A DNA stretch of 64,000 nt from Ulota crispa (lineage: Eukaryota > Streptophyta > Bryopsida > Orthotrichales > Orthotrichaceae). Position 1 is the first letter of the stretch, and each line of letters opens with the position of its first letter. Under the pieces are notes generated by a model. The model saw only the letters and a list, made by a program, of their open reading frames with translations, was not told the DNA's origin and did no database searches. Below, in pieces: positions 22,550-35,373 of the stretch. The position numbers and the translations under genes are program-made. The DNA is taken from the NCBI GenBank assembly GCA_963920765.1, contig OY987249.1, positions 7,874,817 through 7,938,816 on the forward strand, given 5' to 3'.

Positions 22550-24046
22550 ATGCCTGTACGATTGCAACCTCACAAACTTTTTGGCACCAAATTAGTGAGA
22601 CTTCGTTCAAAAACTTGGATTTGGCAATGACGACAGAATAAATTACATAACCAAGCTTGAAAATCCATTAGTTATTATAAAATATTCAAAAATGATAATT
22701 CGAACCATTTGTTTTCTTGTTGGAGATACTAACTAATAAGCCTTCAACATAAGCCATCTCATATTGTATTATTCAATAAAGCAAAGGACCTAGTTGAAGA
22801 AAAAAAAATTTGTTGTTGAAGGATAATAATTTCTCAGATGGGTGACTTAGAGAAGGTACGTTGGCATTATGCAATCAAGGAGCACAAGAAGCAAGTGTAT
22901 ATAGTGAAGGAGCATTGACAATAGTGCAAATGCTCTTTCTTGCTAGTTTTCTTTAGGAGTTAGAAAACAGAAATAATAATAATTCTATAAACTTCAAAAA
23001 AATCGCACTGTCGTTGCTAAACAGAGTTATGTATGGTGCTAAGTAAATCTTCACAATATTCAATATAGAAATTGAGGTTGACTAGGTTGATATCAAACAA
23101 AAAGGTTCTAAGGAAAATTTGCATTCATGGTTAGAATGAGGTTTGGCAAGTATTTTAACCACGTCATTTTTAGATAACATTATCAAACAATTAGTAAGAA
23201 AATTTCTTTTTTATTTGTACAGGAAAAATGTGATTTGTTCACGGATATGAAATTTTTGTTTAGTGAAGAAATCCATTTTGCTTTTGATATCAAACCCTTG
23301 TTCACTCTAGTTTTACTTGTCAAATACGCTCTTTAACTGCATAATTTTGTGTTTACAATTTACAAGTTAATTGAAGCTTTCAAGTACAACAATTTTAAAA
23401 AATTATACAAGCAAAGGTTTATTCTAAAGATGAGCATTGTATCACCAGAATATAAGTGCTAATCAAATCTACTGATACATCAAGTATATTGTAGGAATCA
23501 CATAGATGAAAAGTAATAATAATTTATTGTACATAAGGCACTCAAGTACAATTCTATATCATTATCAACCAAAATAAGTTTTTCTTAATAAAAAAAGAAG
23601 ATTGAGTAGTATTTTTTGAAATGATCCTTTTTACATGTGTATCTTCTTGTGCTTTTAGGTCTATCAAATTTTCCATTGACCATGGATAAAGAGGGCCAAT
23701 GCAACTCTAAAACATTGAAATGAGTTTCATATTACAAATGGTTTAGGCATGTAGAAAGTACACAATAATAATTGCCATGGTTTTCTTCCTTTCTGGAGCT
23801 TTTTAACCTGAACCAAAACTTAAAGTGGTGGTGATCAACAAACAAATTCAAATTAGACAAAGTGCAAGCAAAGCTTAATTTGGGATTGCAATCCAACCAT
23901 GATCATTCTTACCTTGATAACTACAAAATAGTGCAATTACTGTGCATTTTTTTCTTAAGAGTGCAAACGTCTAGAATGTTGACAATGAATTATTTCAAAC
24001 CTTTATTGAAGGAGCCCAGTAAATTGGACAAGGTGCATTCACGTAT
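22550..24046. other. AT-rich region without recognisable gene
   Basis: I find only short frames of low-complexity composition and no terminal repeats, tandem arrays or RNA genes. Confidence 0.4.
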
Positions 24047-24987
24047 GCAACCCCTAAAGGATCAACTGTCCCCTCGAGGGACAAATGGACATTGGGCATG
24101 TACCTGTGACTAAATTAGTTTTTATAAATTTTTGAAACTTTTGAGATTCGTGGGGATTTCAAAGATGTACATGCACATCTATTTTTTTCTTCATTCTGAC
24201 ATTTATTGAAGAAGTTATGCATGAATTTCTCAAAAACATGGGAGGGCAGGCAATTTGCGGGCAACCCAAAAACCTTCTTTAAAAATTGCATTTAAAAAAA
24301 ATAAAAATCTGAAATTGATTCTTTGAATGTTTTATATATGTGGAAAGCTTTGAATCAATCAATTCTGATTGATGAGTGAGAGGTTTTAGTTTGCGGGTAG
24401 GTATGGAATTCCCAAACCTCCATTTCTTTTGCCCCTTGTTAAATTTAGTGCTTTAATTTTCTTTTCCTTTTTTTTTCCCAAGTTATAGTAGACTAAGACT
24501 CCTTGATTTTTCCCATTTGGATCAAAGTAATTCATATTTCTCAATTTTACATAAATCCTCCAATCTTGCCTAGTGTATATGCAAATTTCATGGCCTTACA
24601 ACATTGCAATATTTGACAAAGTATGATCCACACCTCCAATTGATTTGAAAATTCTCCCACACGTACCTTACTTGGTCTTCAACATGGAAAAAATAAACCT
24701 TAACTTTGTGTAAAGCAACTTTTTTGATATTGGAGCGGTTAAAGGTTTCTGAAAACTTTGGGCAGCAGGGAAAAAAACTTTTTTTTGCACTTTGTATATC
24801 AATATCTCACTCCTCTACATCTAGAATGAGCTGATTTTTTTCCACAAGTACCACCCATAGTCTAGGGCAAAATCCTACAGATGGATTTTCAAAAAAACTT
24901 TTTTTTCTACCTTTGTACTCATTCTCCCAAAAGCGGCAATTTTCAGTGATTTTCACAAAAAAATGGGCTTGGTCCTTTAGGGGTTAA
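24047..24987 (+). mobile_element. piggyBac-like element, 941 bp
   Basis: The left end is CCCCTAAAGGATCAAC after a mutated target (GCAA instead of TTAA). The right end is TTGGTCCTTTAGGGG before TTAA 24984-24987. It is the same family as 16315 and 35690, sharing GGACAAATGGACATTGGGCA and a TGATTTTCAC block near the right end. Confidence 0.75.
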
Positions 24988-25243
24988 AAACCCATTTTTG
25001 TTCATTCTTCAACCATGTGACTAGTTTGATCATTAGATGCTTCATAACTCTTGAGCAAGCTCTAAACCAATTCAAGTAGAGGTAGAAAAAAAAGAAAAAC
25101 TTGCAAAAATGAAAATATGATTTCTCAAATCTTTAAAAGTCATAATTTTTTATAGTCTCCAAATTTCCGGATCCAAGTGATAGGGATTAATTTAACACCT
25201 CACCACTACATGCTACCCACCCCTTGCACTATTAATAGATAAC

Positions 25244-25260
25244 TTAACCCCTCACAACCC
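25244..25260 (+). repeat. unpaired piggyBac-like terminus
   Basis: TTAACCCCTCACAACCCC has the form of a left end, but I find no matching right end nearby. Confidence 0.25.
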
Positions 25261-25365
25261 CGAGTGTCTCAAAATACACTAAAAAGAGAATATATTATGA
25301 TCTCTTGTGAGGTTATGAGAGTCTCTAGTTGCACTTCAGTGCATGGAGGTTGCCTCACACTAGTT

Positions 25366-25900
25366 TTTTTGACATTTTACATTATATAAGTACTTAGTGG
25401 TGATACTACAATAATTTTCATCAGTAGTTATTGCAATAAAGAAATTTTAACAAAAATAAAGGCTTGGCAACAACAATATTGCAAGAAAATAAACTAGCAT
25501 TGTTCAAGCCATAAACCATTTGAAACCCTAGTATCTTAAGAGTCACGTGCAACTCTAAGTGGCCAAACAATGAGGCATGAGGTAACTTTTAGGTAAGGCC
25601 ACCTGATTGTGAAGTCAACCTAGGCAATTCAAATTCATAATTAAGTGTACATTAAATAGTGCATTTAGGTTGCATTAACAATTAGGTTGCCTTACCTTGG
25701 CAAAGTTACCTCATGACTTATTGCTTGGTCACTTGGAGGTGCATAAAACTCTCTAGATGTTAGGATTTCACATAATTACAGCATGGGCGCTATTAGTTTG
25801 TTTTTTGGTAACTTTGTTATTGTTACTAAGTCCTTTAAACATTATTTATTGCAATATTTATTAATGAAATTATCGTAGTAGTGTACTGCAACGTAAATTT
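25366..25900. mobile_element. foldback element (GCATTTAGGTTG family)
   Basis: The inverted arms carry GTGGTGATACTACAATAATT on the left and AATTATCGTAGTAGTG on the right. Inside is the shared block AGTGCATTTAGGTTGC. Relatives are at 38632-38947, where the ends are clean, and 43780-44070. Confidence 0.5.
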
Positions 25901-26219
25901 TCTTGGCAAATAGTTGCTTAAATCTTACCTTGAAACTGGCCTGGCGAACACAACACTAGAAAAAATCTCTAGAAAAATGGATGAACTAGCCAAACCCCTC
26001 CCGAGGTTTGCAGCAGATTTGCCAGATTTTGGATGAAAGTTACTAAATTAGTAGATTTATGGATGAACAAGCAGATATTGATGAATCTGTCTAAATTTTC
26101 CTAACCTGCTTGCATGGTGGGTGCGTGTCGCTCTACCTAGTGAAAATCCAAAAAAAATACGCTGGTGTATTGTACCAGTAAGTGTTTATATAGTTCAAAA
26201 ATGTCAATTTAGTGTGGGG

Positions 26220-27253
26220 CGGCTCGGTTTACTGCACATACGTTGATTTGGGCCTCGCCCCTGTGAGGGCCAAAAACAAACTGTCTCCCTGGCTGCCCTC
26301 CTACCCCTTGCAATTGAAGTGCTCAGAGCAACTCAAGCTTTGGTTGAGCTTCATGTGGTCAAGTTAGGAAGTGGAAATCAAAATATTGGCATAAATTTCA
26401 AAGCTCTAATTGCAAGCATTTGGTCACAATAAATTTTCAAGTCCAAAATCACTAAAATTGTATAGTTGTGAGTAGGAGATGCTACAAACAACTCTTAGTG
26501 AAGTCTTTAGAGTGCTCATACGCTCATAACACTAACTTGAGGAGTTCTTAAATAGTGAGATAGGGCACTCAAAACCATCATGTCAATCACTCAAAACCAT
26601 CACTTTGTCACCCAAAACCAATTCTTTTCTACACCTAGAAATGATTGACAAAATCATGTGTCACACTGGCTTGTAGGCAATGCCTCTGGGACACCCACGG
26701 AGAGGGATGACGCTACCTTACAAAAAAATCAATTTAGACACATTTAGTCAATTTGGACGTGTCAATTTGGACCCAATTTTTTTGTAAGGTAGCGTCATTC
26801 CTCTCCATGGGTGTCCCCAAAGGCATTGCTTACAAGCCAGTGTGACACATGATTTTGTCAATCATTTCTAGGTGTAGAAAAGAATTGGTTTTGGGTGACA
26901 AAGTGATGATTTTGAGTGATTGACATGATGGTTTTGAGTGCCCTATCTCACTATTTAAGAACTCCTCAAGTTAGTGTTATGAGCGTATGAGCACTCTAAA
27001 GACTTCACTAAGAGTTGTTTGTAGCATCTCCTACTCACAACTATACAATTTTAGTGATTTTGGACTTGAAAATTTATTGTGACCAAATGCTTGCAATTAG
27101 AGCTTTGAAATTTATGCCAATATTTTGATTTCCACTTCCTAACTTGACCACATGAAGCTCAACCGAAGCTTGAGTTGCTCTGGGCAGTTCAGTCGCAAGG
27201 GGCAGGAGAGCAGCCAGGGAGACAAATCGACGTATGTGCAGTAAACCGAGCCG
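26220..27253. mobile_element. 1,034-bp near-perfect inverted repeat
   Basis: The arms start CGGCTCGGTTTACTGCACAT and end with its complement. By eye they differ at only a handful of positions over about 450 bp, apart from an extra GGCCTCGCCCCTGTGAGGGCC-type hairpin near the left end. The centre is near 26755. Part of the arm also occurs inside the TA-flanked element at 28270-28665. No coding frame survives. The very high arm identity implies recent formation or arm-to-arm conversion. Confidence 0.85.
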
Positions 27254-28214
27254 TGTGGGGCAACCTAAATGCAGTAATGCACTATTTGGTGTACTATGGC
27301 TTTTTTTCTTCTAAAAAGGCAAACAAACCGTACATTCGTATAGTGTACTTGAAAGTATTTTACTACTTATTAATATCCCCCGTTGCAAGTGCATCAGGCG
27401 ACAGCTGGGACCTATTTGATTAGGGCCCATTATTTGGCACTTTTACTCCTTGCAATACATCTTCTTTTCGCTAGGGTCCAAAAATGTGGTCCAAAACCTG
27501 GATTAATATTAGCTTTCTTATTATTTATTTAGGTTTTTAAACGACAAAGAACAGTTGTTCAATCATTGATTTATTACTGTACAAGTATATTTTGCTTCAG
27601 CACTATTGTTTAAAACAGATATTGCCACGTGGCACTAGGTCGATATAACCTGGCCGCGTTTTGGCTGTAAAGAATGCCCAAAATCTGAGACTTGTATTGT
27701 CAAATGGAATATGAAAACTTGGATACAAAATTGGAAGATAAATTTGTTGGTTTGGGGCCACTGTTAGATTTCATTAGTTATTAATTTACTTCTATAGAAA
27801 ATGTAGTTTTGTGTAATCAGTACTTTTGTTTGAAGCGTAGAATTCTAGTGGTTCTACTTAGGGGTTGTTCAAACATGACCCACTAAAAACTCAAAATCCA
27901 ATTAATTGAGAGCCGAAATTTGGAACTTAACCCCAAGGATGTTGCCTACCAAAAGTGTTGTTTGTATCTGTACAAGAACTATTTAGTACTTAAAGAAATG
28001 ACTATATGATAAATGTTAAAAATTCCCCAAAAAATCCTAGTCGACAAGTAGTATGTATATGACTTGGCTTGAAACTTACAACTCCAATGGGGTTCATGTG
28101 CTATCCAAATATCCCATCCGTATACAACTTGGGAGTCCATATACAAAACAACAACATCTTTTAGGATAATACACGTTGTGCCCAATGTCCCACATTTCCA
28201 ATTCATTGCACTTT
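27254..28214. other. gene-free AT-rich region
   Basis: The first 50 bp contain AACCTAAATGCAGTAATGC and ATTTGGTGTAC, pieces of the 38632 family terminus. The rest shows no recognisable structure. Confidence 0.4.
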
Positions 28215-28770
28215 ACCTACTTTGACAACATCTTTTGAAAGTTTTGGAGCCAAAAAGGTGGAATCTTTAAGGTAGCAAGCATCCATAAGCATTGCATTCC
28301 CATGCCCATCACCTGACAATGGCAGGGCTAATCAATAAAAAATCAAATGGTTGTGGGTCATTGAGTGATGGTTATGGCTAATGAAGTGATGGTTGTGGGT
28401 GACTAGCATGAGGTTTTGAGTACCCATCTCACTATTTAAGAACCAACAAGCCTTGTGATTAGCATCTCTTACACATGGTTCTTATAATTTCAGTGATTTT
28501 GGACTTTGAAAAATCTTTGTGAACAAATGCTTGCTATTGGAACCTTGAAATTAATGCCAATATTTTTGGTTTCCATTTCCTAACATACAATATTTTTTTC
28601 AAAGTTAGTCAATTGTTTTACCTACTCCAAAACCCTTATTTCCACGCTTATGGGTGCGCCTACCTTACTGAAGGTTTGGGTAAACTGTTTTGGTCAATCA
28701 AACTATTAGCCTCAAGTTCCACCAGTTTTTTTTGCATGAATATCCATGGTTTTTTTTAGTATTCCTTTTT
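28215..28770. repeat. dispersed repeat TT split by an insertion
   Basis: The left part (to 28269) and right part (from 28666) together reconstitute the TT repeat seen whole at 12577. The break falls within the stretch equivalent to GGGACTTCACTCAAGG. The inserted DNA is the TA-flanked element at 28270-28665. Confidence 0.6.
28270..28665. mobile_element. TA-flanked MITE, AGGTAGGAACACCC family, copy 1
   Basis: Ends AGGTAGCAAGCATCCATAA and TTATGGGTGCGCCTACCT with TA on each side (28268-28269, 28666-28667). TA duplication suggests Tc1/mariner (Stowaway-like). The interior is unlike the other copies and matches part of the 26220 foldback arm. It interrupts a TT repeat. Confidence 0.65.
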
Positions 28771-28774
28771 GCTC

Positions 28775-29155
28775 TTAATCCTTAAAGGTCAAAGCAGACG
28801 GTTTCCATCCTTTCAATGGGGAAAAAACAATTTTTGGGTTGAAAAAAAAACTTTTTGCATCCATTTTTTTTTCAAAAGTGGTCATAGAGAAGTGCTCCAT
28901 TCTAAAATGTCAAAAATAGTCTTATAAATTACCCCCACATTTTTTTAACTTTGATTTGTGAGAAGATTGACAACCGTGGTTGAACGTTCCATGGTGGGCC
29001 CTAGTTACAATTTTTGTGAGAGCAACTAGCACTATTAATTTTTGCAACTTTCAAAAATAATAAAGAATATGTGGGCAGCATTGTAGAGATCATTGTTCAT
29101 TGTAAAATATTGTTTTGGGGCAAGCATGGTGACCACCCCGACATTTAGGGGTTAA
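28775..29155 (-). mobile_element. piggyBac-like MITE, subfamily A, inverted
   Basis: From TTAA 28775-28778 (then TCCTTAAAGGTC) to ACATTTAGGGG-TTAA at 29152-29155. The interior is a diverged subfamily A copy. It is 381 bp. Its right TTAA is also the left TTAA of the next short element. Confidence 0.6.
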
Positions 29156-29230
29156 CCACTCACTGCCCCAGCGGACAAAATTGTCCTTGTTTTCTGTGTA
29201 TCTTGAGATATACTAGCAACGAGGGGTTAA
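29152..29230. mobile_element. 79-bp piggyBac-like MITE (CTCATTGC-type ends)
   Basis: Lies between TTAA 29152-29155 and TTAA 29227-29230. The left end CCACTCACTGC and right end GCAACGAGGGG match at 8 of 11 positions when inverted. A further left-type end (CCCCCAAAGGCCC) starts at the second TTAA. An unpaired end of the same type (CCCCTCATTGCC) is at 35177. Confidence 0.5.
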
Positions 29231-30052
29231 CCCCCAAAGGCCCTAAATCTCCTCATGAGACAAAATTGATTTTGAAGAAGTTTTGTACTATTGAAAAATT
29301 AATCGACCATTTTTTTGAATTTGTTTTACAAAAGATAGTTTTGCAAGAGCTATTCACATGGGCATTTAATGTTGTGACACTAGTGGAGTTGTTGCCATCT
29401 ATTGTTAGGCTTTGTTTTTACTGTTGCAAACACTCATCTTTACTATTATTGTAGTTTATTTATTTTTTGAAACCACTTGAGCTAAGAATGAATATCACAA
29501 TAGATACCGTGGTATCATGCAAATGACTATTGAATTTTTCCTGTTCAGTTTCCCAGTGGATGAGCTAGAATCTCAAACACATGGTTGGCGTTCAAACATT
29601 TAGCATTATGCATAGATTCCAGCATTTTGCAAGGGTCATGATTCTTGTGTCCTTAACAGAGAAGTTCTTAACATTACAATAGGGTAAAAGCACAAAAGAA
29701 GCAAAATAAACTCAAAAAAGCAAAAAGTAGAGACTTTTGTCAAATAATAAAAATTCATGAGCGGATTGGTCTTTGTTGGAAACTCAACCCATACGAGAGC
29801 TCGCCCATTGGGTGGACAATGAATGTTTTCAAGCACTTACCGCACCAAGAGTTGTATAAAATGGATGAGGTACATCAAACTACATTTAGAAAATAAATTT
29901 TCGTTTATCCTTCAAACATGTGATTAGCATGATCATTGGATGCTTTATGATTTTTATTCAAGGATTTGTCAAAATTAAAAATGCATTTTTAGAATGTTCG
30001 TAGGGCAGTAATTTACTTTTTTTTCTCAAAAACTCCACCCATGTATAAGGGT
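29231..30052. other. gene-free AT-rich region
   Basis: Apart from the left-type terminus at 29227 for which I find no right end, no element, tandem repeat or gene is recognisable. Confidence 0.35.
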
Positions 30053-31027
30053 TTAACCCCTAAATCCCAAAAGTTTGTTCAACAATTTGTTGAAAGTTTG
30101 GGTAAGTTTCAATGAAGTCAATTTTTGGCAGATGTTTATGAAATTTGGAGACAAGGTGCACACAATGAATATCTTTGTGTGAAAAAAAAAAAAATTAATT
30201 GGATGCTCAAGTAAAACATTATGCTGCCCAAAAGAATTTGGGCACCTTGGGTAGTTTGGGCATCTTTGGAGAATTTTATGCAAAAACTCTCATTAAATTT
30301 TGAAACTTGGCATGTATGTAACTAATAAAATATGGTATATAATCATTAAAAATAAATAAAATGAGCTCTCACATCACATTCTAAGAGTCAAACTTTGGTA
30401 ACTATGTTTGGGCCATTTCAAAAATATATGTTTTCTTCTAACTTCATGCCCTACTATTTTTCAATTCATAAATCCACTATCTTTCAATTCATAAACCCAA
30501 AGCTCTTGAATCTTTTTTGCATATTCCTAATGTTTGCCTTTGACTTTTCCCTATTCAGATTTCATATAAAATACTTCTTCATTGCATAAGAAATCATGAA
30601 AAAATGACTAATGCATTGCAAATTCACATAGCCTCCTTGCATTGCAGGGTGATTTGGAATAAGCTAGATTCCATATTTGCATCCAAAAATTTTCATGACT
30701 GAACCTGACATCATATACTTGTGAACACTCAAAAATCTTGTTTTTGAGTAGAGCAAAAAATCTACTTTAGGAGGGCTCAAAGTGTGCTGACCTTGTTTTG
30801 CAAGAATTAAAAAAGGTGTTTTTCTCACTTCAAACACTATAACCTCACAATCTACGTGGTCATAGGGGCTGAAGTTTTTTGCACACATTACCTTACTTGT
30901 ATATTACACACCTGTATGGTTGAAACTCAAAAAAAAGGTTTGTTTTCTGAATTTTAAATATATCATCAAAAAATGGCAGTTTTGGTCTTATTTTTCTCTA
31001 CAACACCTATTGGGTTTTAGGGGTTAA
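30053..31027 (-). mobile_element. piggyBac-like element, 975 bp, uninterrupted
   Basis: From TTAA 30053-30056 (CCCCTAAATCCCAAAAG) to GGGTTTTAGGGG-TTAA at 31024-31027. It is the uninterrupted, inverted relative of 20506-22549 and supplies the empty site for the CACTA insertion there. It shares the terminal TTAA at 31024 with the next element. Confidence 0.75.
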
Positions 31028-31945
31028 CCCCTAAAGAACCAAGGAGCCCACTTTAGGCTTTATGAGAACTCGGGCAGGCTCTATTGACTTCATAATTTGG
31101 AATTTCTTCATGAAACTTTTAGGATAGATGTTACTCATCATAATCTACATGTGAAGCTTTATTTCATGTCATTCCGATAAGTAATGCAAAAGTTAGAAGG
31201 TTTTTTCCATTTCAATATCAAATCAGGCAGCAAAAAATATATTCTAAATTCTTTATTTTTATTTTTATAGAATTTTATAGATTGATACCTACTCAAAAAA
31301 AGTTGAATCACTCAATTCCAAATAATGAGGTAAGAGTTAAATGGAGTTTTATTTTGCGGGCAATGAAGGTAGGAAGAAGGTAGAAAAAACATATAATGTT
31401 ATCTTTTACTCTCAATTTTGAAAATTTTCAAATGAAAATGAAAAATAAAGTTACTAGCTGTCTGTTAGAGCATTCTCACCATTGGGATTAACAATTTTCA
31501 AATTCTTCCAAAACTTATTAGCATATTAGTTATATCTTTCATTCATCAATACCTTTCACTTTACAATTTTTGTAAAAATGAATCCAAAAATTTTTTTGGT
31601 TAAATTTTTTTATATATGCTTTCAACCCATTTTCCAACATATGGCCAAAATTGCACAAGAAACACAACATACGTGGTTTTCTCTAAAAAGTTTGAAAAAC
31701 AAAAGCTTCATCTTCTGGAAGGACTAGAAAAGCCTACATTTTGAAGTTTAGGTACATTAATCTTGCAATTGGTGGGGTTATTCATTCTGAAATTTTGGGA
31801 CAATGTAGTTGTGCAAGTCAACCAAATGATCCTACAGTTGGATTTGTTAATAAGTAAGTTTCAATGAAGATTTTGACCCTAATCTGGGGACTAGTATTTT
31901 GAAGCAGTTTTGGGCCTCTAAACAAGAAAGAATTTTAGGGGTTAA
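31024..31945 (+). mobile_element. piggyBac-like element, 922 bp
   Basis: Starts at the shared TTAA 31024-31027 with CCCCTAAAGAACCAAGG and ends AATTTTAGGGG-TTAA at 31942-31945. The termini match over the outer 7-8 bases. No frame resembling a transposase is present. Confidence 0.6.
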
Positions 31946-33080
31946 ACAATAAGATTTTGTAAAAAAAAAATTCTGTGCTAAAATTCTAAAACAATTGAAA
32001 AAACAAGAATTTTTTTTGGCAAAGTTATCTCAATGGGCCACACCAAACTAAACCAGCGTTCGGCAAAAACCAAGTGGCCGCATTTACATTTGTATGTAAA
32101 AGCAAATTTTTTGATTTTTACTCCCACTTTCCTAATTTATTCAAAACTGGTGTTCTTGGGAGTTTACAAACCCGCATCTCAAACCTTCAGCCCTAGAATG
32201 GTAGAGAAGTTATCTTTAGTAAAACAATTAGATGAAACCTTGAAAAAATGATTGTCTCCCAATATTCCAAAAATATAAGCTACTTCTTCATTCGTTTCAA
32301 ACAAGCTATTTCGGGCTATGTGGCCCCAATATCACCGTCATGTAGGCTTGTGATATAGGATTTTAACAAATGCATTTTTAATGTAACTTGGTTTAACCAA
32401 GCAATGTGTAGGGAGATCAGAAAAACAATAGAAAGTCAGCCGAATGAAAGATTAAAAAGAATTATTCAAATTTAAAGTAATTGGATAAAAACATGTTAGA
32501 TTCTTGAAAAAAAAGGAACTATATTGTAATAATATAATCAATATCCAGTGAATGTACTAAAATAATCGATGGAAAATGAAAAATGTAGGGTCTTCTTCAA
32601 AGAAGCTCAAAATCTCCCTACACACTGTCATCAAATATTCAATTTGTACTTTCAAAATCTAAGTTATTGTGCTTATACATAACATTCAGTAGCACTCAAC
32701 AAGCCTGCCCTCCCTCCAAGGGAAGAGTGTGAAATATTCCACACCCATTAGTAGCTAAGAGGACATTTGACTAAATTTGTCACAAAATTTATGAAAGAGA
32801 GGCTCACTTTAGTGCACATATGTCGATGTGGGGGCCAGCCATGTCAGAAAAATTTATTTTTTATTTTTTATTTTTTATTTTTTTTGGTGTCATGATGAAG
32901 TTCGTGGATGATACTTGAAGAGAGGGAAAGGCAACCTCTCTTCAAGCTACTAAATGTTATGTAGGCTTACTGTAACTTCCTGTTTCATTTTATTTACATA
33001 CATATAAGCATTGGTGTTTTGTACCACAATTTACCTCTACAAAAATAACTTTTTTTTTGAATGCGTTTTGAATATGATAT
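31946..33080. other. gene-free region with a repeat of the Q family
   Basis: 32408-32632 contains AGTCAGCCGAATGAAA and AATGGAAAATGAAAAAT-like blocks that recur at 40093-40305 and, inverted, twice at 44085-44560. A TTTTTTATT run occurs at 32850-32885. The rest is featureless. Confidence 0.45.
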
Positions 33081-33957
33081 GTACTATGGCCTCCAAGCTA
33101 GTTTCGTTCACTTTGTTTTACCCTTCAAAAAATTTGGTAGTTTATAAAATAAAATTAGCATTTTAGAATCTTGTACCATTATATTTTAATTCTTACTCAA
33201 TCCCAATCAAGCATAACAAATTTTGAGTTTCAAAAAACCAAAATCCTATTTTTAGTGAATTGATTTACATAATACTCATTTTACATGATAAATGATTAAA
33301 AAAATTTGGTAATGAATTCTTGAGATTTGATTGCATGGATGCATAGGAAAAATCCGCACTCATATCTTTTCTTCTAACAAGCATCTCCAAAAAAAATTAT
33401 GATTCCTTCTAAGTAGATTTTAACGTTGGAATGATCATGATCAAAGTTTGTAAAATAGATATTTATGTATGTTTAACTAGTTTTTGGCAAAATAACCATA
33501 TCATTATGCTCAAAGATTCAAACCTAACTACATTGTATAAGTCAAACAAATAAATATGATTACCATAAAGAAATAGATAACTCACAAGATTTGATTGTAA
33601 TCGCTTCATCAATAAATTCTACATAGAAGGAAATATAATTTTTTTTGGAGATGCTTGCTAGAAAAAAAGTTGTGTGTGTGGATGCTTCCTATGCGTTCAT
33701 GCAATCAAATCTCAAATATTCATTACCAATTTGTTTTAATCATTCATCATGTAAATCTATGAATATTATGTAAAACAATTCACCAAAAATAGGATTTTGG
33801 TTTTTTGAAACTCAAATTTTTTTATGCTTGATTGGGATTGAGTAAGAATTAAAAAATAATGGTACAAGATTCTAAAATGCTAATTTTATTTTATGAATTA
33901 CCAAATTTTTTGAAGGATAAAACCGGGCGAACAAAACTAGCTTGGAAGCCATAGTAC
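33081..33957. mobile_element. 877-bp long-arm foldback element
   Basis: The arms run from GTACTATGGCCTCCAAGCTA (33081) to its complement ending at 33957 and converge near 33520. The core is shared with 14849-15707 at lower identity, so the two are members of one family. Confidence 0.72.
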
Positions 33958-34147
33958 TTTTGCAATTTTTTCTTATTTTGTTTACATGAATATTTGGTAG
34001 TGATGGTTTGAATGCTTGATAAAAGTTGCAAATAGAAAATCAAATTTGAAAGGTGGTTTGTACCAAGACCATGTATAGTAAGCAAAGATTTTAGTAGTAT
34101 AATAGAAATTAAAAACAACTCACTGGTACTTTACATAGAATTGGTGT

Positions 34148-34276
<129 letters not shown>

Positions 34277-34895
34277 GTGGATTGCTAAAGTCACACTCAA
34301 AGTTGCTAACGCCACACCTCTATAAGCATGTATTTGCAAATTTCATGCTATTTTTTTGGTTCAAGTCATTCATCATTTAGTCAATCAAGGCATTACCACC
34401 TTCTTGAAAGAAAAAAAACAAACATGTTTTCTTGTTGAACTTAAATTGCGCTATTGCTATATTTTAATGTGTTTTTTCTTGAAATATTTCCAAAGTCCTA
34501 TATTTTTAGTTTCAAATTCAAGCACCTCCAATTTTCTTCAATATAGTGTTAGAATGATAAAGGTGAAACAAATCTTTTAATCCAAATTAAAAAAATTAAC
34601 ATTAAATTCTCATAATTCATGCCTCTCTTTGTATTGCTAAAACTATAACTTAAAACACATCTTGAAGCTTTGAGTCCCAATTTTTAACCTCTTGACTAAT
34701 GAAATTGAAAGTAATCAATGGGAGCTAAGACTAAGGACACATGTGAACCTTGCCTAGTATTAAAAACATTATGTCTAAAATAAGACATAGACCTTACTCT
34801 ATAGAGTAGCCAACTTAGATCACAACAAATTTTCTTGCCCAACTTTCAAATATTCAAGTGGTTGCTTGCAATGGTCATAGCGCAAACTTTCTCCA

Positions 34896-35025
34896 CACTA
34901 CAAGGAAACTATGGTTGAATCTACAAAAAGTTAATAAAGACTGTGACCTAATCTACAGTATACTATAGATTAGGCCACAATCTTTGTCAACTTTTAGTAG
35001 ATTCAACCATAGTTTCCTTGTAGTG
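34896..35025. mobile_element. CACTA-type MITE with perfect target duplication
   Basis: Ends CACTACAAGGAAACTATGG and CCATAGTTTCCTTGTAGTG enclose 130 bp. CCA is duplicated at 34893-34895 and 35026-35028. The arms are almost perfectly inverted throughout, forming a hairpin. CACTACAAG ends and a 3-bp duplication are characteristic of plant CACTA elements. Confidence 0.85.
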
Positions 35026-35373
35026 CCAATTGTGGTTCGATAAATTTGGCTGAAGATTTTGATTATACCAATCTTTTGACCCATGGCTATGTAACCTTCA
35101 ATTCTCTTAAACTAAGATAATAAAGGAAGGAAAAAAAAATTGCTTCTATTTAGTAGTCAAGTAAACAATATCTCTCTTAACCCCTCATTGCCTAAGAAAA
35201 TAATTTTGGCCCCAATTCTTGTCTGTTTTGAGAACCAGTTATAATGACTAGTTATAAGCATCCCTAATGGAATTGGGTTTTTGAAGGCGGCAAAGAGAGC
35301 CTTCCATGAACTTGACGTTTTGCCAAGCTCAATTTCCTTGCAATTGTTGCAATGAGATGTAAGATATAACTTA

